Shown: positions 33,612 through 42,662 of the stretch, piece after piece | How positions within the stretch are numbered: position 1 is the stretch's first letter | Layout of the letters: the number at the start of each line of letters is the position of its first letter | NCBI GenBank assembly: GCA_964462675.1 | Contig: CAYWYS010000005.1 | Span: 1-64,000 of the forward strand | Direction: 5' to 3' | Source: XN24 sp964462675 | GTDB taxonomy: Bacteria > Pseudomonadota > Gammaproteobacteria > Steroidobacterales > XN24 | Length of the DNA stretch: 64,000 nucleotides | Notes under the pieces: model-generated | What the model was told of the DNA's origin: nothing | Seen by the model: only the letters and a program-made list of their open reading frames with translations | Databases searched by the model: none | Translations under genes and position numbers: made by a program

Positions 33612-35465
33612 GTGGTCCTCAATCGTTTTCCCCTGTGGAAGAATCTTCTTGTCATCGCGGTCCTGCTGATCGGGCTGGTATTCGCGCTGCCGAACATTTT
33701 TGGCGATGCGCCCGCCATCCAGGTCACGGCCGAGACCGGCCAGCCGCTTGAGCAGGGGGCGCTCGAACGCGTCACCGGGATTCTCGACGCCGCCGGCATC
33801 AATCATGGTCCGGCCTATCTCGAGGAGGGGCGCGTCACCGTGCGCTTCCCCGACGTCGAGGAGCAGCTCCGGGCCCTCGACCTCACGCGCGAGCAACTCG
33901 GGCGGGGCTTCGTCGCTGCACTGACGCTCGCGCCGCGCACGCCGCCGATGCTGCGGGCGCTCGGGCTGAAGCCGATGAGCCTCGGCCTCGACCTGCGCGG
34001 CGGCGTGCACTTCATGTACGAGGTGGACATGGACGCCGCGATCGGCCAGGCGCTCGATCGCTACGAGGCTGATTTCCGCACCCTGCTGCGAGACCAGCGA
34101 ATCCGCTACAACGCGGTGCGCCGCGACGGCGACAGCATCCGCGTGGTGCTCGGCAATGCCGAGGACCAGCGCGCCGCGGCGCGCATCATCGCCGAGGCCG
34201 ACAACCAGCTCGCAGTCAGCGAGCGGCAGGTCGGCGAAGAGTTCGAGCTGCTCGTGCGCATGACCGAGGAACAGATCCGCGAGCGGCAGGGCTTCGCAAT
34301 CGACCAGAACACGATCACGCTGCGCAATCGCGTCAACGAGCTCGGCGTCTCGGAGCCGGTCGTGCAGCGCCAGGGCGCCGACCGCATCGTCGTGCAGCTG
34401 CCCGGCATCCAGGACCCGGCGCAGGCCGAGCGCGTGCTCGGCGCGACGGCGACCCTCGAGTTCCGGCTCGTCGACGAGGTCAACAGTCCCTTCGAGGCCC
34501 AGCAGCGCGGCCGCGCGCCGCTCGGCTCGGCGCTGTATACCGATCGCTATGGCCAGCCGGTGTTGCTGCGCCGCGACGTCATCGTCACGGGCGACCAGCT
34601 GACCGGCGCCTCGGCCGGTTTCGACGAGGGCATGCCGGCGGTGTTCGTCAATCTCGATGCGCGCGGGGCGCGCAAGATGGGCGAGACGACGCGCGCGAAC
34701 CTGAACAAGCGCATGGCGGTGGTGTTCATCGAGCAGAAGCGCGATGCCGTGGAGCGCGACGGCGTGATCCGCGACGTGACGCGCACGGAAGAGCGCGTCA
34801 TCAGCGTCGCCACGATCCGCGGCGTGTTCTCGAACCGCTTCATGATCACCGGGCTCGAGCCGCTCGAGGCCCGCGATCTCGCGCTGCTGTTGCGCGCCGG
34901 CTCGCTGGCCGCGCCGATCTTCAAGGTCGAGGAGCGCACCATCGGCCCGAGCCTCGGCCAGGAGAACATCGAGCGCGGCATGCAGGCCGTCGGCATCGGC
35001 TTCCTGCTGGTCGTGCTGTTCATGGCCTTGTATTACCGGGTGTTCGGCCTGATCGCGAACCTCGCCTTGCTGGCAAACCTGGTGCTGGTCATTGCGCTGT
35101 TGTCGATGCTGCAGGCGGCGCTGACGCTGCCCGGCATCGCCGGCATCGTGTTGACGGTTGGCATGGCCGTGGACGCGAACGTGCTGATCTTCGAGCGCAT
35201 CCGTGAGGAACTGCGCAACGGCAACACGCCGCAGGCGGCGATTCATGCCGGCTACGAGAAGGCCTTTTCCTCGATCGCGGACGCGAACATCACGACGCTG
35301 ATCGCGGCGGTCGTGCTGTTCACATTCGGCACCGGCCCGATTCGCGGCTTCGCGGTGACCCTGTCGCTCGGCATCATCACTTCCATGTTCACGGCCATCG
35401 TCGGCACCCGTGCCGTGGTCAACGCCCTGTACGGCGGCCGGCGCGTGCAGACGCTGCCGATCTGA
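33612..35465 (+). CDS. secD: Protein translocase subunit SecD
   Basis: The 617-residue protein uses the proton gradient to help release exported proteins in the periplasm. It starts with GTG (MVLNRFPLWKN) and one span, has the SLGLDLRGGVHFMYEVD motif, a large periplasmic domain (about residues 120-430) and five C-terminal spans including GMAVDANVLIFERIREELRNG. Length is normal. It lies 24 bp after yajC and 13 bp before secF. Confidence 0.97.
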   Translation: MVLNRFPLWKNLLVIAVLLIGLVFALPNIFGDAPAIQVTAETGQPLEQGALERVTGILDAAGINHGPAYLEEGRVTVRFPDVEEQLRALDLTREQLGRGFVAALTLAPRTPPMLRALGLKPMSLGLDLRGGVHFMYEVDMDAAIGQALDRYEADFRTLLRDQRIRYNAVRRDGDSIRVVLGNAEDQRAAARIIAEADNQLAVSERQVGEEFELLVRMTEEQIRERQGFAIDQNTITLRNRVNELGVSEPVVQRQGADRIVVQLPGIQDPAQAERVLGATATLEFRLVDEVNSPFEAQQRGRAPLGSALYTDRYGQPVLLRRDVIVTGDQLTGASAGFDEGMPAVFVNLDARGARKMGETTRANLNKRMAVVFIEQKRDAVERDGVIRDVTRTEERVISVATIRGVFSNRFMITGLEPLEARDLALLLRAGSLAAPIFKVEERTIGPSLGQENIERGMQAVGIGFLLVVLFMALYYRVFGLIANLALLANLVLVIALLSMLQAALTLPGIAGIVLTVGMAVDANVLIFERIREELRNGNTPQAAIHAGYEKAFSSIADANITTLIAAVVLFTFGTGPIRGFAVTLSLGIITSMFTAIVGTRAVVNALYGGRRVQTLPI

Positions 35466-35478
35466 GGAGACGCTCGAG

Positions 35479-36414
35479 ATGGATTTCTTCAAGATCGAAT
35501 CGCACATCGAGTTCCTCAAGGTCAGGAAGGTCGCGTTCGTGATCTCCGCGGTGCTGATCGTCATCTCGCTGGTGTCGCTGGCGACCCGCGGGCTGAACTT
35601 CGGAATCGAGTTCCGCGGCGGCGTCGTCATCGAGGCGGGCTTCCCGGCGTCGGTCGAGCTGCCGCCGGTCCGCACGGCGCTGGAAGAGGCCGGCATCGAG
35701 CGCACGGTGGTGCAGCATTTCGGCAGCTCGCGCGAGATCACGGTGCAGCTGATGGCCGAGGAGGGCGCCGACCCGAGCGCGACGCGCGACCGAATCATGC
35801 AGATCCTGCGGACCGTGGATGCGGGCGCTGAGCTGCGACGGGTCGAGTTCGTCGGCCCGCAGGTCGGCCGCGAGCTGGCCGAGCAGGGCGGCCTGGCGAC
35901 CTTGTTCGCGCTGCTGATGATACTGGCCTACATCTCCTTCCGTTTCCAGTGGAAGTTCTCGCTGGGAGCCGTGGCGGCGCTGGTCCACGACGTCATCATC
36001 ACGCTCGGCGTGTTCTCGCTGATCCAGCTGGCTTTCGACCTGGCGGTGCTCGCGGCCGTGCTGGCCGTCATCGGCTATTCGCTGAACGACACGATTGTCA
36101 TCTTCGACCGGATCCGCGAGAACATGCTGAAGATGCGCCGCAAGTCCACCGAGGAGGTCATGGACGCCTCGTTGAACCAGACGCTGTCGCGCACCATCAT
36201 GACCGGCGTGACGACCCTGCTGGTGTTGCTGGCGCTGTATTTCCTCGGCGGCGAGGCGATCGCCGGATTCTCGATCGCGCTGATCATCGGCGTGCTGGTC
36301 GGCACCTACTCCTCGATCTACATCGCGAGCGCGACCGCGCTGGCCTTGAAGGTCACGACGGTCGACCTGATCCCGCCGCAGGCCAAGGAAGACGAGTCCG
36401 GCATCGTCCCCTGA
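35479..36414 (+). CDS. secF: Protein translocase subunit SecF
   Basis: The 311-residue partner of SecD has six spans, the NFGIEFRGGVVIEA motif after the first and the YSLNDTIVIFDRIRENM motif with charged residues used for proton flow. ATG at 35479 is preceded by GAGGAG. It is the last gene of the queA-secF run; the next gene is the convergent urea channel 24 bp on, so transcription must stop in a very short space. Confidence 0.97.
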   Translation: MDFFKIESHIEFLKVRKVAFVISAVLIVISLVSLATRGLNFGIEFRGGVVIEAGFPASVELPPVRTALEEAGIERTVVQHFGSSREITVQLMAEEGADPSATRDRIMQILRTVDAGAELRRVEFVGPQVGRELAEQGGLATLFALLMILAYISFRFQWKFSLGAVAALVHDVIITLGVFSLIQLAFDLAVLAAVLAVIGYSLNDTIVIFDRIRENMLKMRRKSTEEVMDASLNQTLSRTIMTGVTTLLVLLALYFLGGEAIAGFSIALIIGVLVGTYSSIYIASATALALKVTTVDLIPPQAKEDESGIVP

Positions 36415-36438
36415 GCCGGCCGGAACCAGGCGCGGGCT

Positions 36439-37320
36439 TCAGGCCTCCCGGAATGACTTCAGGTAGCCGCCCCGGATCGCCAGCGTGATCCAGGCCGCCG
36501 CAATGAACGGGAAGGTCAGGTGCGGCAGGCCGTAGCTCTGCATGATGCTTTCGATCAGCACTGAGATGAACACGCCGATCAGCACGAATGCGCCGGCGCT
36601 GCGCTCCGGGCCGGACATGGCGATCGCGACGAGCACGGCGTTGAACGTGAACCAGCCCTGCTGGATCTCCTCGGTCTTGTCCATCAGCATCGAGGCGATG
36701 GCGATCGCCGCGAAGGTGCCCGCCATCCCGTACAGCGCGCTCGTGGGATTGTTCAGGTAAACGGCGAGGAAGAACACGATTCCGGACAGCATGCTGGCTT
36801 GGAAGATGACCTCGCCGAAGCCGAAACCGAAGTGCTGCAGGTCGACCGTCGCGCTGTATTCGATGAGGCCGGCGAGGTCGTCCTCGGCCGGGGGATCGAC
36901 CGGCAGCCAGTGCCGGAAAACATACAAGGCGATCCAGAGCAGGAAAACAAAGGGGAAAGTGAAGGCTGGCGCCTGCTTGCGCACAAACAGGTTCATCATG
37001 ATGGTGCTGGCGACCGACAGCAGCACCAGGGCCACCCAGACCTGCACGGTGGACTCGAAAAACACCAGCATCGAGATGCCGACCAGTGCGGCGTTGAAGC
37101 CATACAGGCCGTCGCCGATGGCTTCCTCGTCGTACTTCAGCACCCTGGCCGTCAGCGTGCCGACAACGACGCCGACCACGAGACCGGCAGTCAGCAGCAG
37201 GGAATTGATTGCGATGCCGAGTACGAACAGCAGGCCCGTCAAGGAGCTGTTTTGCAGCATGATCTGGCCGACGCCCCGCAGGTAGGGAACAAAAAACGGC
37301 GCTTGCGCTTCGCTGGTCAT
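36439..37320 (-). CDS. utp: Urea channel (UT / SLC14 family)
   Basis: The 293-residue membrane protein begins with LRGVGQIMLQNSSLTGLLFVLGI, the signature of UT-type urea channels, which is echoed in the second half near FGFGFGEVIFQASMLSGIVFF, reflecting the internal two-fold repeat. About ten spans are visible. Such channels let urea diffuse in; cytoplasmic urease then traps the nitrogen as ammonia. It overlaps ureD by three bases and closes the urease operon. An amidase-linked or acid-gated UreI channel is excluded by sequence. Confidence 0.92.
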   Translation of the reverse strand: MTSEAQAPFFVPYLRGVGQIMLQNSSLTGLLFVLGIAINSLLLTAGLVVGVVVGTLTARVLKYDEEAIGDGLYGFNAALVGISMLVFFESTVQVWVALVLLSVASTIMMNLFVRKQAPAFTFPFVFLLWIALYVFRHWLPVDPPAEDDLAGLIEYSATVDLQHFGFGFGEVIFQASMLSGIVFFLAVYLNNPTSALYGMAGTFAAIAIASMLMDKTEEIQQGWFTFNAVLVAIAMSGPERSAGAFVLIGVFISVLIESIMQSYGLPHLTFPFIAAAWITLAIRGGYLKSFREA

Positions 37321-38152
37321 GTTGTCACTCCGTGAGTACTGAATGCCGTGGATTCCGGACGCTTGTTTCGCTCCCAGAACAGTCCCTCGATGCGCCGGAA
37401 CGCGTCGTATACCTGTTCGGCGCCGTGCGCCAGGGTCCTGGCCACGAGGATGGCATCTTGCGGCTTGGACACGCCGTAGGCCAGATCTTCCTCGGCGTCC
37501 AGCACATCTTCAACCATCCGCCGCTCGTCCCGCACGTCCCCCGATCGCAGGTTCACGTGGATCAGCGTGGCCTGGTGCGAGAAGCCCTCGGCGTGCCCGA
37601 GGCCCTGCACGTCGACGACGGCCGGCTCGAGCAGGATGTTGTCCTTCAGGAGCAGCCGGTCGAGGTGACGGATTTCGGTCACGCTGTGAAAGCGCGTGAA
37701 GCGGAAACTCTCCCCGGACAGCTTGCGTCCGCAGGTGATGATCTCAGCCAGCGTCAGGATGCAGCCGTCGCCAAGATACGCCTGGGTCATCGCGCTCAGC
37801 CGGGCGTTCTTGTGCGGCACGATCGGGTTCTGGATGTAGCTGATTTCGCTGCCTTCGTGCAGCCGCAGCTCCGTGCGCTGCCGGGCGCCCCGCTGCATGT
37901 TGAAGATACGCTGGTAGCCCTGGCTCTTCAGCATCAAGCGGCTGTTTGCCTCGGTGACGACCCGGACGTCGAGCTCGTCGTCGTCGAGAATCCCTGGCGA
38001 GGAGCTCATCGTCATCATGTAGACCGCCGGGTCGGCGCGGTCCTGGCCGATGCTGGCGATATTGAAGGGCGGCGTGAAATGGACGCTCTTGGCATAGGAG
38101 CCCATGGCCCGGTGGCCAACCGTGAGATGCAGCTTGCCGACCGGACTGCCCA

Positions 38153-38153
<1 letters not shown>
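37317..38153 (-). CDS. ureD: Urease accessory protein UreD (UreH)
   Basis: The 278-residue scaffold protein binds apo-urease with UreF and UreG for nickel insertion. FTPPFNIASI near the start, the SSPGILDDDELDVRV strand, SQGYQRIFNM and ITCGRKLSGESFRFTRF are family landmarks. A GTG at 38153 shares bases with the ureG stop (TAGTG) and gives the right N-terminus; the frame stays open further upstream only inside ureG. The shorter, divergent form recalls the UreH type. Confidence 0.9.
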
Positions 38154-38794
<641 letters not shown>

Positions 38795-38842
38795 AGAGGT
38801 ATGTTTCTTCTCAAGGATGGGTGCAAGGAGTGCAATCCGTCG

Positions 38843-39529
38843 TCAGGACATGTACAGCCTGGAATAGAGCTTTTCATGCTGCATGCAGCGAATGTCGAAG
38901 CCGACATTGCAGATGCCGACGAGCTCGCGCTCCAGCCCGATGGCGGTCTGCGCCACGCGCGCCAGCACCGGCTCGAGCCTGAAGAGGATGTCCTGGCCCG
39001 ACAGCTGGCCCAGCGGCACGAGCTTCACGGAGTTCGTAATCATGTTGACGGCGGCCGCGTAGCAGAACGAGTAGACGGCCTCGTACAGCGGTATCCCGAA
39101 CACCCGGGCGTACAGGCCGAAGATGATCGCATGATGCCCTTCCGCCTTGCCCGCGGCGATGGCCTGCGCGCAGGCTTCGACCAGCGGGGAGGCTGCATGG
39201 CTCTCGAAGATCTTGAACAGGCGGACGCCGAGTTTCCTGCTGGCCTGCCTGGTCTCCGCGGGCGCCTTGAGGGCGCCGCACTCCCGGTCCAGGTCCAGCA
39301 GGCTTGCGAGGTCCGCGTCGCCGGCCGCCGCATAGGCCAGGCTGACGAACGCAGCGTCGTTGTACGCCAGGTTGTGCTCGAGCATGTTGCGCACGAACAG
39401 CTCGGCACTGTTTGCGTCAGCGACGATGCCGAGCTGCACGTAGGTCTCGAGCCCGCTCGAGTGATTGAAGCCGCCGATCGGCAGCGTCGGGTCGGACAGG
39501 TGCAGCAGTTTACCCAGGTAGTGATTCAT
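38843..39529 (-). CDS. ureF: Urease accessory protein UreF
   Basis: The 228-residue all-helical protein activates UreG within the UreDFG complex. LLHLSDPTLPIGGFNHSSGLETYVQ at the start and the NMITNSVKLVPLGQLSGQDILF segment are typical. The C-terminus ends in the conserved CNVGFDIRCMQHEKLYSRLYMS that docks UreG and UreD. Length matches the family. Confidence 0.95.
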   Translation of the reverse strand: MNHYLGKLLHLSDPTLPIGGFNHSSGLETYVQLGIVADANSAELFVRNMLEHNLAYNDAAFVSLAYAAAGDADLASLLDLDRECGALKAPAETRQASRKLGVRLFKIFESHAASPLVEACAQAIAAGKAEGHHAIIFGLYARVFGIPLYEAVYSFCYAAAVNMITNSVKLVPLGQLSGQDILFRLEPVLARVAQTAIGLERELVGICNVGFDIRCMQHEKLYSRLYMS

Positions 39530-39586
39530 CGGTCGTTGCCACGGCGCAGGATGCCCGCCCGCGGGCCCGGCGAGTCCCTGCGGCGC

Positions 39587-40039
39587 CTAGTGTGAATGCG
39601 GGGTGACCGTCGAGTTGATCGGGTCGAGCAATTTCGTGACCACCCGCTCCGCCTTGAAGCCCTTGCCTTCGAGCCACTTGAAGATCGGCTCCTCGTAAGG
39701 CAGCAGCACCGCATCGTGCTGGATGAAGGTCGGCAGATGCTTGTTGCCGATCTCGTAACAGGCCAGGCCCATCTCGAGCAGGGTCGACGGCCGGATCCGG
39801 ATGGCATCGCAGGGCCGGATCTCGACGACGATTGCCCGGTCCTCGTCGACGTACAGCACGTCGCCCTGGCGAAGGCGCTGCCCCTGCCCGACGAACCGGA
39901 TCGCTATATCCTCGCCCCGCGCGGTCTGTTTGCGCAGCACGGGCTTGGTGGCCTCGAACCACTGGATCTCCAGGCGATCGATTTCCCGCCCGCCAAGGTC
40001 GATCTCGCCGTCGTGGCCGACGATGTTTTCAATCAGCAT
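39587..40039 (-). CDS. ureE: Urease nickel metallochaperone UreE
   Basis: The 150-residue protein supplies nickel to UreG. The N-terminal domain is basic and beta-rich (RQTARGEDIAIRF, LRQGDVLYVDEDRAIVVEI); the C-terminal domain has EIGNKHLPTFIQHDAVLLPYE with the conserved nickel-site histidine. The His-rich tail found in Klebsiella is reduced here to a short PHSH end. Confidence 0.94.
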   Translation of the reverse strand: MLIENIVGHDGEIDLGGREIDRLEIQWFEATKPVLRKQTARGEDIAIRFVGQGQRLRQGDVLYVDEDRAIVVEIRPCDAIRIRPSTLLEMGLACYEIGNKHLPTFIQHDAVLLPYEEPIFKWLEGKGFKAERVVTKLLDPINSTVTPHSH

Positions 40040-40056
40040 TGCGAGTTACCTGTCCG

Positions 40057-41778
40057 TCAGAACAGGAAGTACCGTTGTGCCAGCGGCAGCACGTCCATGG
40101 GCTCGCAGGTCGCCAGCTTGCCGTCCACCCTGACCTCGTAGGTCTCCGGATCGACGTCGATGTTCGGCGTCTCCGAATTGTGGATCATGTTCTTCTTCGA
40201 AATGGAGCGGCAGTTCGACACCGGCACGACTTGCTTGTTCAGGCCGTACTTCGCGGCAATGCCGTTGGCGATGCCGGCCTTCGAGACGAAGGTCATGCAG
40301 GTTTTTGCCAGCGCCGCGCCGTAGGCGCCGAACATGGGGCGATAGATCACCGGTTGCGGCGTCGGGATCGAGCCGCCGATGTCGCCCATGCGGGCGGCGA
40401 TGATCATGCCGCCCTTGATGATCATTTCCGGCTTGGCGCCGAACATCGAGGGCTTCCAGAGCACCAGGTCGGCGAGCTTGCCCGGCTCGATGCTGCCGAC
40501 GTAATTCGAGATGCCCTGCGCGATCGCCGGGTTGATCGTGTACTTGGCGACGTAGCGCTTGGCGCGGAAGTTGTCGTTGTTGTTTTTCTTGTCTTCCGGC
40601 AGCGGGCCGAACTGCAGTTTCATCTTGTGGGCGGTCTGCCAGGTGCGCGTGATGGTCTCGCAGATGCGTCCCATGGCCTGGGAATCGGAGCTCATCATGC
40701 TGAACACGCCCATGTCGTGCAGCACGTCCTCGGCCCCGATGGTCTGGGCGCGAATGCGCGACTCCGCGAAGGCGACGTCTTCCGGAATGCTTCTCTTCAG
40801 GTGATGGCAGACCATCAGCATGTCGAGGTGCTCGTCGATGGTATTCTTCGTGAACGGCCGGGTCGGGTTGGTGCTCGCCGGCAGGATGTGGCGGTACATC
40901 GCGATCTTGATGATGTCCGGCGCGTGACCGCCGCCGGCGCCTTCCGTGTGGAAGGTGTGCAGGACGCGGCCGTCGATGGCATTCATCGTGTCCTCGAGAA
41001 AGCCGGCCTCGTTCAGTGTGTCGGTGTGAATGGCGATCTGGACGTCATAGCGGTCTGCGACACGCAGCGCCATGTCGAGCACGGCGGGTGTGGTGCCCCA
41101 GTCCTCGTGGCACTTCAGGCCCAGTGCACCGGCCTCGATCTGCTCGTCCAGCGGGGCCGCCTGCGAGCAGTTGCCCTTGCCGAAAAAGCCGAGGTTCATC
41201 GGCAGCACGTCGCCGGCCTGCATCATCCGCTCGATGAACCAGGCGCCCGGCGTCACGGTCGTCGCATTGGTGCCGTCGGCCGGCCCGGTGCCGCCGCCGA
41301 TCATGGTCGTGACGCCCGAATACAGCGCGTGCTCGACCTGCTGCGGGCTGATGTAATGGATGTGGGTATCGACTGCGCCGGCCGTGACGATCAGCCCCTG
41401 GGCGCCGTGCACTTCCGTCGACGCACCGATGATCAGGTTCGGCCACACGCCATCCTGGTTGTCCGGGTTGCCCGCCTTGCCGACGCCGACGATCCTGCCG
41501 TCCTTGATGCCGATGTCGCCCTTGACGATGCCCCAGTGGTCGATGACCACGGCATTCAGCAACACGAAATCGAGCACGCCCTGGTCACGGGTCGCCGAGC
41601 TGGACTGGCCCATGCCGTCGCGCACGGTCTTGCCGCCGCCGAACAGGTTCTCCTCGCCGTAGACGGCGAAGTCCTTCTCGACTTCCACGAACAGCTCCGT
41701 GTCCCCGAGGCGAATCTTGTCGCCGGTGGTCGGGCCGTACTTGTTGGCGTAGTTCTTGCGGTCGAGTTTGAATGTCAT
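40057..41778 (-). CDS. ureC: Urease alpha (catalytic) subunit
   Basis: The 573-residue protein hydrolyses urea at a dinickel centre. The carbamylated lysine is in GLKCHEDWG, nickel-binding histidines in DTHIHYISP and HTDTLNEAGF, and the mobile flap with catalytic cysteine in VCHHLKRSIPEDVAFAESRI. ATG at 41778 begins the normal MTFKLDRKNYANKYGPTTGD start; the frame extends 11 codons further without family support. The sequence looks intact. Confidence 0.97.
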   Translation of the reverse strand: MTFKLDRKNYANKYGPTTGDKIRLGDTELFVEVEKDFAVYGEENLFGGGKTVRDGMGQSSSATRDQGVLDFVLLNAVVIDHWGIVKGDIGIKDGRIVGVGKAGNPDNQDGVWPNLIIGASTEVHGAQGLIVTAGAVDTHIHYISPQQVEHALYSGVTTMIGGGTGPADGTNATTVTPGAWFIERMMQAGDVLPMNLGFFGKGNCSQAAPLDEQIEAGALGLKCHEDWGTTPAVLDMALRVADRYDVQIAIHTDTLNEAGFLEDTMNAIDGRVLHTFHTEGAGGGHAPDIIKIAMYRHILPASTNPTRPFTKNTIDEHLDMLMVCHHLKRSIPEDVAFAESRIRAQTIGAEDVLHDMGVFSMMSSDSQAMGRICETITRTWQTAHKMKLQFGPLPEDKKNNNDNFRAKRYVAKYTINPAIAQGISNYVGSIEPGKLADLVLWKPSMFGAKPEMIIKGGMIIAARMGDIGGSIPTPQPVIYRPMFGAYGAALAKTCMTFVSKAGIANGIAAKYGLNKQVVPVSNCRSISKKNMIHNSETPNIDVDPETYEVRVDGKLATCEPMDVLPLAQRYFLF

Positions 41779-41872
41779 GGCATTGTCTTCGCGGTAGGCC
41801 CCCTGCCGCATGGCAGCGGGCGATGGTAAAGATGGCGCCCGGGGGGCGTCGGCCTCATGGCGGGCAGTGCGT

Positions 41873-42244
41873 TCACCCGCTGGTCAGAAATCCCTTGGCT
41901 TTCAGCAGGGCCGTCTTCTGTTCCTTGTTGTATTCCAGGGACGTGTCGCCGTCGACGAGACTATTGTTGCCGAACGCCCGGCGCAGCCCGCCGTACTCGA
42001 CGAGCTCCACGGTCTTCTCCTCGCCCGGTTCGAACCTGACGGCCGTGCCGGACGGGATGTTGAGGCATCTTCCGAAGGCCTTGGACCGGTCGAATTTCAT
42101 TTTCCGGTTGACCTCGAAGAAATGAAAATGTGAGCCGACCTGCACCGGCCGGTCGCCGGTGTTGGTGACTTTCAGCTTGATGGCCTTGTGGCCCTGGTTG
42201 CAGACGATCTCGCCCTTGCCGACGATGTATTCACCCGGGATCAT
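41873..42244 (-). CDS. ureB: Urease beta subunit
   Basis: The 123-residue structural subunit begins IPGEYIVGKGEIVCNQG and contains TGDRPVQVGSHFHFFEVNRKMKF and the RLNIPSGTAVRFEPGE-like segment (CLNIPSGTAVRFEPGEEKT). Separate UreA, UreB and UreC polypeptides mark the common three-subunit bacterial urease. A 94-bp gap before ureC is unusually long for this operon and shows no clear gene. Confidence 0.96.
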   Translation of the reverse strand: MIPGEYIVGKGEIVCNQGHKAIKLKVTNTGDRPVQVGSHFHFFEVNRKMKFDRSKAFGRCLNIPSGTAVRFEPGEEKTVELVEYGGLRRAFGNNSLVDGDTSLEYNKEQKTALLKAKGFLTSG

Positions 42245-42287
42245 GTTGCTCTCCTGGTACGAGCGCGGAACGGGATGCCGCGAACGC

Positions 42288-42593
42288 TCACGCGATCGGA
42301 TTGTGGCAGGTGACCAGCTTCACGCCGTCCGGAAACGTCACCTCGATCTGGATGTCGGCGATCATTTCCGGCACGCCCTCCATGACATCGGCGCGCTTCA
42401 GCAGCGTCGTGCCATAGGTCATCAGCTCCGCCACGGACCTGTCGCCGTCGCGCCCGGCTTCCATCAGGTGGCTGGAGATGTACGCGATCGCCTCGGGGTA
42501 GTTCAGCTTCACGCCCCGCTTCTTGCGCTTGGCCGCCAGCTCGCCGGCGAAGTGGAGCATCAGTTTTTCAGTTTCTCTTGGTGTCAGGCGCAT
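42288..42593 (-). CDS. ureA: Urease gamma subunit
   Basis: The 101-residue subunit starts MRLTPRETEKLMLHFAGELA and has the NYPEAIAYISSHLMEAGRDG segment and the terminal VTFPDGVKLVTCHNPI. Full length. It follows the SLC13-type permease gene by 69 bp with no obvious promoter between, so both are probably on one transcript. Confidence 0.97.
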   Translation of the reverse strand: MRLTPRETEKLMLHFAGELAAKRKKRGVKLNYPEAIAYISSHLMEAGRDGDRSVAELMTYGTTLLKRADVMEGVPEMIADIQIEVTFPDGVKLVTCHNPIA

Positions 42594-42662
42594 GTTCCAA
42601 ACCTCAGCCTCAACGTTTCGATCATCAAAATCGGCCAGTCAGTGCCCGCGGCGATCAGCAGC

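Noticed and set aside
39832..41829. A 665-codon plus-strand frame opposite ureC
   Set aside because: Antisense to a fully conserved urease alpha gene and shows no protein family motif.
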